From positions 1 to 24,919 of the forward strand of contig CAZMXP010000067.1 in assembly GCA_964570285.1 (NCBI GenBank): a DNA stretch of 24,919 bases, given 5' to 3'. Origin of the DNA: CAZMXP01 sp964570285 (lineage in GTDB: Bacteria; Planctomycetota; PLA2). This document shows positions 1 to 7,695 of this stretch, one piece after another. Below the pieces are notes generated by a model that did no database searches, was not told where the DNA came from, and was given only the letters and a program-made list of their open reading frames with translations. Both the position numbers and the translations under genes were made by a program. Numbering within the stretch: the stretch's first letter is position 1; every line of letters starts with the position of its first letter.

Positions 1-1
1 G

Positions 2-793
2 GCGCCGCCGCCCGCCGCCCCCTCCGCCGAGCCGGTGGTGCACGCCGAGCCCCATCCGCCGGCGCGCGAGGTGGTGCGCGTGCAGGTCGCCTCGGCGGCG
101 GAGGACGTGGAACGGCGCGTCGCGGAGGAGCACGCGCGCCGTCGCGAGGCGACCGAGGCCTTCATCGCCGACCTCCCGGTCGTCGAGGGCATGCAGCTGA
201 TCCCCGCGGGCACCTTCCTCTTCGGGCCCGAGGGGCGCGAGATCTTCCTCGACTCGTTCTACATCGACCAGACGCCGGTCACGAACGCGCAGTACCTGCG
301 CTTCGTGCGCGAGACGGGTTTCCGCGCGACGCGCTACGCGGACGACCCGCGCCTCAACCACCCCGACCAGCCCGTCGTCGGCGTCTCGTTCGGCGACGCG
401 CGCCACTTCGCGAAGTGGGCGGGCAAGGAGCTGCCGACGGAGCTGCAGTGGGAGAAGGCGGCCCGCGGCACCGACGGGCGCTTCTATCCGTGGGGCAACG
501 ACCCTCCCGGCGCGTCGGACGCCTGCTTCGGGCTCGATCCGGAGAAGGGCGTGCCCGCCGTCGTGGGCAGGAGCCCCCGCAACGTCTCCCCGTTCGGCGT
601 GCAGGACATGTGCGGCACGGTCTGGGAGTGGACGACGACGCCGTTCGCGAAGGAGAGCGACTTCCGCGTCGTGCGCGGCGGCTCCTACAACGACCCGATC
701 GAGTTCCTCGCGCTGCCGGTGCGCCTCGAGGCGCACATCAAGGACAAGTGCGAGGCGATCGGGTTCCGCTGCGTGAGGAACATCCACCACTAG
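2..793 (+). CDS. SUMF1/FGE-fold protein, 5'-truncated by window edge
   Basis: The frame is open from the first bases, so the true start lies outside the window; a GTG at 35 is only the first in-window start codon. The visible N-terminus is Ala/Pro-rich, then a charged probable helix (AEDVERRVAEEHARRREATE), then a full SUMF1/formylglycine-generating-enzyme fold (about nt 190-780). Hallmarks are IPAGTFLFG, PVTNAQYLRFV, PVVGVSFGDARHFAKWAG, LPTELQWEKAARG, FYPWGND, MCGTVWEWT, RVVRGGSYND and a terminal GFRCVRN. The copper-binding Cys pair of true sulfatase-activating enzymes (the LCHxxYC segment after RGGS) is absent; here RGGSYNDPIEFLALPVRLEA follows. It is therefore unlikely to make formylglycine. 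The fold is also used for ligand binding and in EgtB/PvdO-type enzymes. It could be the C-terminal domain of a larger protein, for instance one with a kinase or membrane anchor. The next gene starts 11 bp downstream. Confidence 0.85.
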   Translation, partial: APPPAAPSAEPVVHAEPHPPAREVVRVQVASAAEDVERRVAEEHARRREATEAFIADLPVVEGMQLIPAGTFLFGPEGREIFLDSFYIDQTPVTNAQYLRFVRETGFRATRYADDPRLNHPDQPVVGVSFGDARHFAKWAGKELPTELQWEKAARGTDGRFYPWGNDPPGASDACFGLDPEKGVPAVVGRSPRNVSPFGVQDMCGTVWEWTTTPFAKESDFRVVRGGSYNDPIEFLALPVRLEAHIKDKCEAIGFRCVRNIHH

Positions 794-804
794 GTCGCCG
801 CCGC

Positions 805-1191
805 ATGTCCTACGTGTTCGTGGACCGGGTGGTGGAGTGCGAGCCGGGGGTCCGGATCGTCGCGAACAAGGCGCTCGCGTTCAACGAGGAGTTCTTCCGC
901 GACCACTTCCCGGGCATGCCGGTGCTGCCGGGCGCGATGATGCTCGAGGGGTTCGTGCAGGCGGCGCGCCGCTGCCTCGCGGCGGCGGACGGCGGCAGCG
1001 ACGCGTGGGTGCTGCACGCGGTGTCGAACATGCGCTTCAACCGCTTCGCGACGCCCGGCGAGGTGCTCAGGCTCGAGGCCGAGCGCGATGGGGAGGGGTC
1101 CGGGGAGGGCGAGGTGTGGTTCAAGGGCAGGGCCTCCGTCGACGGCGACGGGGTCTGCCGCCTCCGCTTCGCGGTGCGGCCGTCGGCGTAG
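805..1191 (+). CDS. FabZ-like 3-hydroxyacyl-ACP dehydratase (hot-dog fold)
   Basis: This 128-residue protein is a single hot-dog domain. The diagnostic FabZ loop and central helix are present as DHFPGMPVLPGAMMLEGFVQ. It keeps the catalytic His (HFPG) and the acidic residue at the start of the helix (LEGFVQ), so it should be an active dehydratase acting on ACP-bound 3-hydroxyacyl chains in the cytoplasm. The length is slightly below a typical FabZ. The ATG at 805 was chosen because the hot-dog fold begins at once (SYVFVDRVVECEPG) and upstream sequence in this frame is only the shadow of the previous gene. No clear Shine-Dalgarno is seen, so translational coupling to the SUMF1 gene 11 bp upstream is likely. 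It heads a set with an ACP, a second hot-dog protein and two ketosynthases. The substrate is unknown. Confidence 0.85.
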   Translation: MSYVFVDRVVECEPGVRIVANKALAFNEEFFRDHFPGMPVLPGAMMLEGFVQAARRCLAAADGGSDAWVLHAVSNMRFNRFATPGEVLRLEAERDGEGSGEGEVWFKGRASVDGDGVCRLRFAVRPSA

Positions 1192-1200
1192 CCGGATACA

Positions 1201-1229
1201 TTGACGCGGCCACGGCGCTTGCGTAGGGT
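1201..1229 (+). promoter_or_regulatory. sigma-70-type promoter before the ACP gene
   Basis: TTGACG at 1201-1206 is followed after exactly 17 bp by TAGGGT at 1224-1229. The -35 box matches consensus at five of six positions, and the -10 box keeps the key T, A and final T. It sits in the 77-bp gap before the ACP, predicting a leader of about 33 nt that contains the GGGAG Shine-Dalgarno at 1258-1262. It would allow the ACP, second hot-dog protein and ketosynthases to be transcribed separately from the SUMF1 and FabZ-like genes. Confidence 0.55.
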
Positions 1230-1268
1230 TGCCAGCGGCCGCTTCGGGAGTCACCTCGGGAGACATCA

Positions 1269-1652
1269 ATGGGCGACAAGGAGATCATCGAGAAGGTGCG
1301 CGACTGCGTGGCGACCGCGCTCGGCCGCGACCGCGAGGAGGTCACGCTCGAGAAGGTCCTCTCCCGCGACCTCGAGGCGGAGTCGATCGACTACCTCGAC
1401 ATCACGTTCCAGCTCGAGAAGTCCTTCGGGATCACGATCCAGAAGGACGAGCTCTTCCCCCAGAAGATCTTCCAGGACGAGGCGCTCGTGAAGGGCGGCG
1501 TCGTCACCGAGAAGGGGCTCGTCTTCCTCGCGGAGAAGCTCCCCTATGCCGACCTCGCCTCCTTCGCGAAGGATCCCAAGGTGACCCGCGTGCCGGACCT
1601 CTTCACGGTCCAGCTCCTCGTCAACTATGTCAAGACCAAGCTCAAGGCGTGA
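1269..1652 (+). CDS. acyl carrier protein with internal extension
   Basis: This 127-residue phosphopantetheine-binding protein carries the attachment motif LEAESIDYLD, with Ser39 as the likely modified residue. An ordinary ACP has about 80 residues. Here the carrier helices are separated: helix II (ESIDYLDITFQLEKSFGI) is followed by roughly 45 extra residues before a helix resembling the ACP C-terminal helix (DLFTVQLLVNYVKTKL). The role is to carry the growing acyl chain between the flanking hot-dog proteins and the two ketosynthases. The start is an ATG with GGGAG six bases upstream. Such long ACPs are, as far as I know, typical of specialised (aryl-polyene-like or ladderane-like) rather than housekeeping fatty-acid systems, but the product here is not known. 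Confidence 0.85.
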   Translation: MGDKEIIEKVRDCVATALGRDREEVTLEKVLSRDLEAESIDYLDITFQLEKSFGITIQKDELFPQKIFQDEALVKGGVVTEKGLVFLAEKLPYADLASFAKDPKVTRVPDLFTVQLLVNYVKTKLKA

Positions 1653-1674
1653 CCGCGCCGGGAGCCGCCGCGCG

Positions 1675-2139
1675 ATGCGCTACGTGCTGATCGACCGTTT
1701 CCTCGAGCTCGAGCCCGGGAGGCGGGCGCGCGCGGTGAAGTGCGTGACGCTCGGCGAGCCCCTGCTCCGCGAGACGGGGATGTTCCCCGCGCCGCTCGTC
1801 CTCGAGGCGCTGCTGCAGACCGGCGGCGTGCTCGCCCGGGCGGCGACCGGCTTCCGCCGGATGAGCGTGCTCGGGAAGGTCGAGAGCGCGGAGTTCCCCG
1901 CGAGCGCCCGGCCCGGGGACCGGCTGCAGCTCGACGTGGAGGTCGCGCTGGCCCGGCCCGAGGGGACGCTCTGCAAGGGCGTCGCCACGGTGGGGGGGGA
2001 GGAGGGGCGCGTCGTCGGCCGCGCCTCGTTCCTGATCGTCTACGTGCCCGAGGGGATGGCGCCGCCGCCCGACGCGGCGCGCGAGGAGCAGCGCCGGACG
2101 CTGATGCGCGCGCTGCGCATTCCCGCCGTGACGGGATGA
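1675..2139 (+). CDS. FabZ-like hot-dog protein lacking the catalytic His
   Basis: The 154-residue protein begins like the first dehydratase of the cluster (MRYVLIDRFLELEPG against MSYVFVDRVVECEPG), so the two look paralogous. The central helix is recognisable as PAPLVLEALLQTGG, with its Glu, but the HFPGxPVxPG loop has shrunk to ETGMFPAP and the catalytic His is gone. It is therefore probably a non-catalytic or altered partner, perhaps in a heterodimer with the active FabZ-like protein, as in HadAB-type or ApeI/ApeP-type pairs. The ATG at 1675 has GGGAG ten bases upstream and lies 22 bp after the ACP stop. The C-terminal tail (about residues 128-154) is extra and charged. Assignment to the fold is firm; the function is inferred. 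Confidence 0.75.
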   Translation: MRYVLIDRFLELEPGRRARAVKCVTLGEPLLRETGMFPAPLVLEALLQTGGVLARAATGFRRMSVLGKVESAEFPASARPGDRLQLDVEVALARPEGTLCKGVATVGGEEGRVVGRASFLIVYVPEGMAPPPDAAREEQRRTLMRALRIPAVTG

Positions 2140-2152
2140 GGGAGGTGGCGGC

Positions 2153-3439
2153 ATGAGGCGGCGCGTCGTCGTGACGGGTTTCGGCGCGGTCGCGCCCAAC
2201 GGGCTCGATGCGGAGGCGTTCTGGGCCTCCTGCGTCGCGGGGCGGTCGGGCATCGCGAGGATCGAGAGCTTCGACGTGGCCGGCTTCCCGGTCCAGATCG
2301 CGGGCGAGGTGCGCGGGTTCAGGGCGGAGGACTTCGTCGAGAACCGCAAGTCGCTCAAGATCATGGGGCGCAACATCCGGTTCGGCGTCGCCGCGGCGCA
2401 GATGGCGATGGTGCAGTCGGGCCTCAAGGAGAGCGCCCCCGACCCCGGTCGCTTCGGCATCGTGATGGGGTCGGGCATCGTGCCGACGGATGTCGCGGAG
2501 ATCGGTCCCGCCGTCGCGGGCAGCCTCGACGCGGACGGCAACTTCGACGTGCGCCGCTTCGGAGAGGCGGGCCAGAAGCTGCTCTTCCCGCTCTGGCTGC
2601 TCAAGCACCTCCCGAACATGGTGGCGGCGCACATCTCGATCATCCACGACGCGCGCGGCTGCAACAACACGATCGTCACCGCGTGCAGCGCGTCCACGCA
2701 GGCGATCGGCGAGGCCGCCCGCATCCTCGAGCGCGGCGACGCCGACGTGATGCTCGCGGGCGGCTCCGACTCGCGCATCGACCCGCTCTCGCTCGTCGCC
2801 TACCACCTGCTCGGCGCCGTCTCGCGCTCGACGCGGCCGCCCGCCGAGGTGAGCCGCCCGTTCGAGCGCGACCGCGACGGCTTCGTGCTCGGCGAGGGCG
2901 CGGCGGTGCTCGTGCTCGAGACCGAGGCGCACGCGAAGGCGCGCGGCGCGACGATCTACGCCGAGGTGACCGGCTACGGAAGCTCCTTCGACGCGTTCGC
3001 CGTCACGAAGCCGGAGCCCTCCGGGCGCGGCGCGCTCGCGTCGATGCGCGAGGCGCTGAGGGACGCGCGCCTCTCCGCCGACGCGATCGACTACGTCTCC
3101 GCGCACGGCACCTCCACGCTTCTCAACGACCGCGCCGAGACCGCGGCGACGCGCGAGATCCTCGGCGCGCGCGCGCGGAAGGTGCCCGTCTCGTCGATCA
3201 AGTCGATGATCGGCCACCTGATCGGCGCCGCCGGCGCGATGGAGGCGCTCGTCTCCGTGCTCGCGATCCGCGACGGCGTCGTCCCGCCGACGATCAACAT
3301 GGACCATCCCGACCCCGAGTGCGACCTCGACTACGTGCCGAACCGCGCCCGCGAGATGAAGGTGCGCACGGTGCTGTCGAACTCCTTCGGCTTCGGGGGC
3401 CAGAACGCCTCGCTGATCCTCTCGGAGTACGGGGGGTGA
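2153..3439 (+). CDS. beta-ketoacyl-ACP synthase, KAS II family (first of pair)
   Basis: This 428-residue thiolase-fold condensing enzyme has the full Cys-His-His set: Cys178 in VTACSAST, His318 in SAHGTST and His355 in KSMIGHLIGAAG. The GFGGQN signature lies near the end. It catalyses decarboxylative condensation of malonyl-ACP with an acyl chain on ACP. A very strong Shine-Dalgarno (GAGGGAGGTGG, 2138-2147) precedes the ATG, possibly raising its level relative to the upstream genes. It sits 13 bp after the His-less hot-dog gene and overlaps the next ketosynthase by 4 bp. The full catalytic set argues against a chain-length-factor role. No ketoreductase or acyltransferase is visible in the window, so those steps must come from elsewhere. 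Confidence 0.93.
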   Translation: MRRRVVVTGFGAVAPNGLDAEAFWASCVAGRSGIARIESFDVAGFPVQIAGEVRGFRAEDFVENRKSLKIMGRNIRFGVAAAQMAMVQSGLKESAPDPGRFGIVMGSGIVPTDVAEIGPAVAGSLDADGNFDVRRFGEAGQKLLFPLWLLKHLPNMVAAHISIIHDARGCNNTIVTACSASTQAIGEAARILERGDADVMLAGGSDSRIDPLSLVAYHLLGAVSRSTRPPAEVSRPFERDRDGFVLGEGAAVLVLETEAHAKARGATIYAEVTGYGSSFDAFAVTKPEPSGRGALASMREALRDARLSADAIDYVSAHGTSTLLNDRAETAATREILGARARKVPVSSIKSMIGHLIGAAGAMEALVSVLAIRDGVVPPTINMDHPDPECDLDYVPNRAREMKVRTVLSNSFGFGGQNASLILSEYGG

Positions 3440-4722
3440 ACGCGCGCCGCGTCGTCGTGACGGGGATGGGGCTGATCACCCCCCTCGGCGAGGGGCTCGA
3501 CCGCAACTGGGAGCGCATGCTCGCGGGCGCGTCGGGCGTGCGCCGCATCTCGCGCCTCGACGTCGCGACGATGGAGGTGCAGATCGCGGGCGAGGTCGTG
3601 CCGCTCCCGGCGGTGCCCGAGGATGCGCACGTGCGCGAGCTCGGCATCCACTCGCGCTTCGCGCTCGTCGCCGGGCGCGAGGCGTGGGCCGACGCGGGCC
3701 TCTCCGCCGGCGCCGCCGACATGGAGAGGGTCGGCGTCTTCCTCGGCTCGGGCAAGGGGATCGTCGAGGTGGACCGGCTCACCGAGGCGGTGAAGGCGGC
3801 CGCCCGCGGGGGCGGCGGCGCCATGGACCAGAACGCCTTCCTGCTGCGCGCGCTCGAGACGACCGACCCGTGGCGCCGCCTCGAGGAGGGGTACGAGCGG
3901 GCCGGCATCCATCTCGGCCTCGCGCTCGGGGCCCGCGGCCCCCTCTGGGTCTGCATCACCGCCTGCGCGGCGGGCAACCACGCCCTCGGCGAGGCCTTCT
4001 GCGCGATCCGGCGCGGCGACGCGGACGTGATCGTCGCGGGCGGCACCCACAGCCAGATCGACCTGATGAGCCTCGCCGGCTACGCGACGCTCGGCGCGCT
4101 CTCCGCGCGCAACGACGAGCCCGAGCGGGCCTCGCGCCCCTTCGACCGCCTGCGCAACGGGTTCATCCTCGGCGAGGGGGCCGGCGTGCTCGTGCTCGAG
4201 GAGCTCGGGCACGCGCGGCGGCGCGGCGCGCGCATCCGCGCGGAGATCGTCGGCTACGGCAACACGGCGGACTCCTACCGCGTGACCGATCCGCACCCCG
4301 ACGGCCGCCCCGCCGAGGCGGCGATGCGGCTGGCGCTGCGGAGCGCGGGGATTTCGCCCTCCGCGATCGGCTACATCAATGCCCACGGCACGTCGACGGC
4401 CCAGAACGACACGATGGAGACCGCCGCGATCAAGCGGATTTTCGGCCCCAGGGGCGAGGCGCCGCCCGTCTCGAGCACCAAATCGATGGTCGGCCACCTG
4501 ATCGCCGCGGCGGGCGCGGTCGAGGCGGTCGCCTGCGTCCGGGCTCTAGAGGAAGGGGTCCTACCGCCGACAATCAATTACGAGAACGAGGACCCGATGT
4601 GCGATCTCGACTACGTGCCCAACGAGGCGCGGGAGAGGCGCATCGACTTCGCGATGAACAACAGCTTTGGGTTCGGCGGGCAGAACATCGTCACGGTCTT
4701 CCGGCGCTTCGCCGGCGCGTGA
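3436..4722 (+). CDS. beta-ketoacyl-ACP synthase, KAS II family (second of pair)
   Basis: This is a 428-residue ketosynthase translated from GTG at 3436. The start overlaps the previous stop as GTGA, and the family N-terminus RRVVVTGMG follows directly. Catalytic residues are Cys177 (ITACAAG), His317 (NAHGTST) and His354 (KSMVGHLIAAAG), with a C-terminal FGFGGQN. It is clearly paralogous to the preceding gene yet diverged through residues 60-170. Both members are catalytically complete, so they may be a heterodimer, or act at different chain lengths. The 4-bp overlap implies coupled translation in equal amounts. Codon use matches the neighbours. Confidence 0.92.
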   Translation: MNARRVVVTGMGLITPLGEGLDRNWERMLAGASGVRRISRLDVATMEVQIAGEVVPLPAVPEDAHVRELGIHSRFALVAGREAWADAGLSAGAADMERVGVFLGSGKGIVEVDRLTEAVKAAARGGGGAMDQNAFLLRALETTDPWRRLEEGYERAGIHLGLALGARGPLWVCITACAAGNHALGEAFCAIRRGDADVIVAGGTHSQIDLMSLAGYATLGALSARNDEPERASRPFDRLRNGFILGEGAGVLVLEELGHARRRGARIRAEIVGYGNTADSYRVTDPHPDGRPAEAAMRLALRSAGISPSAIGYINAHGTSTAQNDTMETAAIKRIFGPRGEAPPVSSTKSMVGHLIAAAGAVEAVACVRALEEGVLPPTINYENEDPMCDLDYVPNEARERRIDFAMNNSFGFGGQNIVTVFRRFAGA

Positions 4723-5743
4723 GGACATCGGCGCGCTCGAGCGCCTCGCCGACCGAGTCGCCGAGCTCGAAGCGCGCCTGCGCGCGGTCGAGTGCGCGTC
4801 CCCGCCCCCGCCGCCTCCCCCCGCGCCCCCCTCCCTTCCGCCGCCCGAGGAGCGCGAGGGCGTCTTCGGCCCCGCGATCAAGCGCAGCGACTCCTCGCGC
4901 CACCGCGACGCGGTGAGCCGCGCGCTCTCGATGCTCGGCATCGTCGCCGAGCCCGCCGCGAGCGCGGACGCGCAGAGGAAGCTCTCGAGCAGCCACGCAC
5001 GCGCCGTCGCGCGCATGAAGCGCCTCTCCGGCCTCGAGGTCGCCGAGCCGGAGGAGCAGGCGCCCGCGCCCCCGCCCGCCGCCGTCGCGGACCCCGTGCC
5101 CGCGCAGGCGCCCGACGTCGCTCCGCCGCCGGCGGAAGTGGCCGCCGCCGCCGACCCCGACGCGGCGGTGCCGCTGCCGGAGATCGTCGCGCGCGGGCCG
5201 GTGGCGGTGGAGTTCGTGCCCTACGAGCACGAGACGGTCGACCTCGACGGCGCGCTCGCGATCGAACTCGGCCGCGAGGAGCCGCGCGCGCGGCTGCGCT
5301 CGATCCTCGTGCTCGCGTCGGAGGTGCTTGCGATCGCGGGGATCCTGCTCGCGCTCCCCGGCCCGGCGGGCGTGCTCGCCGGGGTGCCGTTCGTCGCGCT
5401 GCTGGCCGCGCCCCTGTGGGGCACGCGCATGCGCACGCTGAGGGCGCACGCGCGCTTCCTGACGCTCGTGCTGCTCGCGCGCTGCCTCGCGCCGGACATG
5501 CTGCTCGCCGACGCGCACCCGGCGTGGCGCAACCCGCGCTTCCTCGCGATGGCCGTCGCGGCGCTGCCCGCCGCGGTCGTCGTCGCCCGGGGCGGCATCG
5601 GCTGGCACGTGATGGTGCTGGGGCTCGGGGCCGTGACCGGCGGCGCGATCGGCACCGAGTCCGGGTCGGCCGCGATCGGCATCCTCTGCTCGCTGCTCGT
5701 CGTGGCGGTGGGCGCGCTCGTCCGCCAGCACCGCCGCGGGTAG
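4667..5743 (+). CDS. proline-rich multi-pass membrane protein, unknown function
   Basis: No family is recognised. From the TTG at 4667 the protein has 358 residues. Residues about 20-42 form a heptad-like coiled coil (DIGALERLADRVAELEARL). A poly-Pro/Ala linker follows (44-60), then a charged part (61-125), a second Pro/Ala-rich linker (130-170), and about six hydrophobic segments (roughly 213-230, 233-251, 264-280, 291-307, 313-330, 334-351). The start is uncertain. The TTG overlaps the ketosynthase by 56 bp without a Shine-Dalgarno. A GTG forming a GTGA overlap at 4719 is in another frame, so a small indel near 4722-4735 is possible. The coiled coil looks coding, so the internal ATG at 4931 is less likely. 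Hydrophobic C-terminus plus flexible N-terminus suggests an inner-membrane protein with a cytoplasmic arm. Confidence 0.6.
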   Translation: MGSAGRTSSRSSGASPAREDIGALERLADRVAELEARLRAVECASPPPPPPPAPPSLPPPEEREGVFGPAIKRSDSSRHRDAVSRALSMLGIVAEPAASADAQRKLSSSHARAVARMKRLSGLEVAEPEEQAPAPPPAAVADPVPAQAPDVAPPPAEVAAAADPDAAVPLPEIVARGPVAVEFVPYEHETVDLDGALAIELGREEPRARLRSILVLASEVLAIAGILLALPGPAGVLAGVPFVALLAAPLWGTRMRTLRAHARFLTLVLLARCLAPDMLLADAHPAWRNPRFLAMAVAALPAAVVVARGGIGWHVMVLGLGAVTGGAIGTESGSAAIGILCSLLVVAVGALVRQHRRG

Positions 5744-5756
5744 GGCGCCGGCCCGT

Positions 5757-5782
5757 CCCGGTCCCCTGCGGGACGCACCGGG
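5757..5782 (+). terminator. possible stem-loop after the membrane-protein gene
   Basis: GTCCC (5761-5765), loop CTGC and GGGAC (5770-5774) form a short perfect stem. Flanking CCCG (5757-5760) and CGGG (5779-5782) can extend it across a small bulge. It lies 14 bp after the stop at 5743. No T-run follows, so termination is uncertain. The remaining gap to 5890 holds only a weak TACGAT -10-like box at 5823-5828 and the lpoB ribosome binding site. Confidence 0.3.
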
Positions 5783-5890
5783 GTGACCACGATCGGGGAC
5801 GCCCAAAGCGCGCGGGGCGGGCTACGATGCGTGTTTCGCCTTCGGAACGGCAAGTGCTGGGAAGCGGGCGGTACGAAAGGAGTCCGTTGC

Positions 5891-6490
5891 ATGAAGAGCC
5901 AATTCTGGGCGGGCGCGCTGCTGCTCGCCGTCACCGTCGCGGCCTGCGGTTCGACGAAGACGAGGCGCACCGACATCGGCGACGACGACGAGATCATGGG
6001 GACCGGGATCGAGTCCGCGGACGTGGAGGGGATGGCGCACCTCTCGAAGTCGATCCTCGCCTGCGCCGAGCTGACCGGCCCGCAGCGCGGGAACGTCGCC
6101 ACGGTCGCGATCTACCCCGTGCGCAACGACACCCGCTTCGACTTCGACGGCGAGCTCTTCGTGCGCCGCATCCGGCAGGAGCTCGTCAACCACGCGCAGG
6201 GCCGGGTGCGCTTCATCTCGCGCACGAGCGAGGACGAGGCGCTGATCGACCGCGAGCGCGCGGAGAAGCGCGAGGGCGAGCGCACGTCGACGAAGCAGGT
6301 CACGAAGACCGGCGTCGACTACTACCTCACCGGGACCGCCGGCGCGATCAGCAAGCTCGGCAAGGGCCACATCGAGTCCGACGCGATCTGGATCGACTTC
6401 CGGCTCGTGGACGCCGAGTCCGGCGACATCATCTGGGAGGACGAGTACAAGACGAAGAAGGTCGGCAAGGCCGGCGTCCTCTACCGCTGA
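5891..6490 (+). CDS. lpoB: LpoB-type outer-membrane lipoprotein (PBP activator family)
   Basis: The 199-residue protein has a lipoprotein signal peptide: MKSQFWAGALLLAVTVAAC, with Cys19 as the lipidated residue and G-S following. The mature domain reads VATVAIYPVRNDTRFDFDGE, then FVRRIRQELV, ISRTSEDEALIDRER, TGVDYYLTGTAGAI, IESDAIWIDFRLVDAESGDIIWEDEYKTKK. This matches the LpoB/PF13036 fold known from E. coli as the activator of penicillin-binding protein PBP1B. The ATG at 5891 is preferred over in-frame codons upstream (from 5783) because it has AAAGGAG at 5876-5882 and starts the signal peptide. It is first in a three-lipoprotein operon. Role in peptidoglycan synthesis is by family; the partner PBP is not in the window. 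Confidence 0.85.
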   Translation: MKSQFWAGALLLAVTVAACGSTKTRRTDIGDDDEIMGTGIESADVEGMAHLSKSILACAELTGPQRGNVATVAIYPVRNDTRFDFDGELFVRRIRQELVNHAQGRVRFISRTSEDEALIDRERAEKREGERTSTKQVTKTGVDYYLTGTAGAISKLGKGHIESDAIWIDFRLVDAESGDIIWEDEYKTKKVGKAGVLYR

Positions 6491-7695
6491 TGCGCCGGCT
6501 GCTCCTCGCCCTGCTCCTCGCGGGCGCGGCGTGCCGTTCGCGGCCCGCCGTCGCGATGCCGCCCTACGGCAACATGGAGGCGGCGTATGCGCGGCTGTCG
6601 GCGATGGAGGCGGGCAAGGTCGCGCCGGAGGACGAGGCGCTGGTCGCGTGCGAACTCGCGACCGCGGCGATCTGCGTCGGCGACGAGGCGGGGGCGTTCC
6701 GCGCGCTGCACGCGGCCTCCCGCGTGATGGGGACGCTCGAGTCGAGCTCGCAGGAGAACCTGCGGGCGATCCTCGGGTCGGAGGCGACGAAGACGTGGAA
6801 GGGCGACCCGTACGAGCGCAGCATGGGGGCGCTCTACAAGGGGCTTCTCTACTGGCGGCGCGGCGACCTCGACAACGCCGCCGCCTGCTTCAAGAACGGG
6901 CTCTTCGCCGACGGCTACAGCGAGATGGGCGAGCACCAGGCCGACTTCGCGGTGCTCGCGTTCCTGCTCGGCTGGGTGAACACGCTGCGCGGCCGCGGGG
7001 AGCAGGCGCGCTTCAACTTCGAGGAGGCGCGCGCGAACCTCCCCCAGAACCCCTGGTTCGAGGACCCGCGGCCGGGGGAGTGCAACGTGCTCGCGGTGAT
7101 CGACATCGGGCGCGGGCCGAAGAAGTACGCGGCCGGCACCGGCGATGCGCTCGTCAGGTTCGCCGCCTACCCGCACGGGGAGGCGGGCGTCGAGATCCTC
7201 GTGGACGGCCACCCCTGCGGGAGGAGCGCGCCGGGCGTCGACCTCTACCAGCAGGCGATCACCCGCGGCAAGAAGGTCATCGACGGCATCCGGAAGGGCA
7301 AGGCCGTCCTCAAGGGCGGGAGCTTCGTCGCCGGCGTCGTGCTGATCGACGAGGGGGTGCGCCGCGACAAGGGCGGCATGGTCGCCGTGGGGGCGGGCCT
7401 GCTGCTGCTCTCGGTGCTGACCGATGCGCGCGCGGATACGCGCCACTGGACGATGCTGCCCGCCGAGGTGCACGTGCTGCCGCTCTCGATCGCGCCGGGC
7501 CGACGCCAGATCGAGGTGAGGGTCCTCGACGCCTCGGGCCGGCCCATCCCCGGCTGGAGCCGCGGCTTCGCCGTCGACGTCGGTCCGGCACGGGACTCGC
7601 TCTACTACTTCCGGCCCGTGCCCGGCTACGGCATCCACGGGCTGCTCGGGCCCCCGGGCCCCCCCCAGATGACCACTCAAGGAGACGCAAGATGA
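6490..7695 (+). CDS. COG3014-type TPR lipoprotein
   Basis: The 401-residue protein starts at an ATG overlapping the lpoB stop (TGATG). The signal peptide MRRLLLALLLAGAAC predicts lipidation at Cys15. The N-terminal half is helical and TPR-like. The YERSMGALYKGLLYWRRGDL and NAAACFKNGLFAD segments, followed by ADFAVLAFLLGWVNTLRG, are typical of the COG3014 family found beside LpoB. The C-terminal half (about 190-401) is beta-rich with a glycine-rich hydrophobic stretch (GGMVAVGAGLLLLSVL, about 296-311) and AEVHVLPLSIAPGRRQIEVR. It is presumably an envelope scaffold acting with the two adjacent lipoproteins; its biochemical role is not known. Confidence 0.8.
   Translation: MRRLLLALLLAGAACRSRPAVAMPPYGNMEAAYARLSAMEAGKVAPEDEALVACELATAAICVGDEAGAFRALHAASRVMGTLESSSQENLRAILGSEATKTWKGDPYERSMGALYKGLLYWRRGDLDNAAACFKNGLFADGYSEMGEHQADFAVLAFLLGWVNTLRGRGEQARFNFEEARANLPQNPWFEDPRPGECNVLAVIDIGRGPKKYAAGTGDALVRFAAYPHGEAGVEILVDGHPCGRSAPGVDLYQQAITRGKKVIDGIRKGKAVLKGGSFVAGVVLIDEGVRRDKGGMVAVGAGLLLLSVLTDARADTRHWTMLPAEVHVLPLSIAPGRRQIEVRVLDASGRPIPGWSRGFAVDVGPARDSLYYFRPVPGYGIHGLLGPPGPPQMTTQGDAR

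Noticed and set aside
1625..4497. Long minus-strand frames opposite the hot-dog and ketosynthase genes
   Set aside because: They lie wholly opposite genes with complete catalytic motifs and show no family signature.
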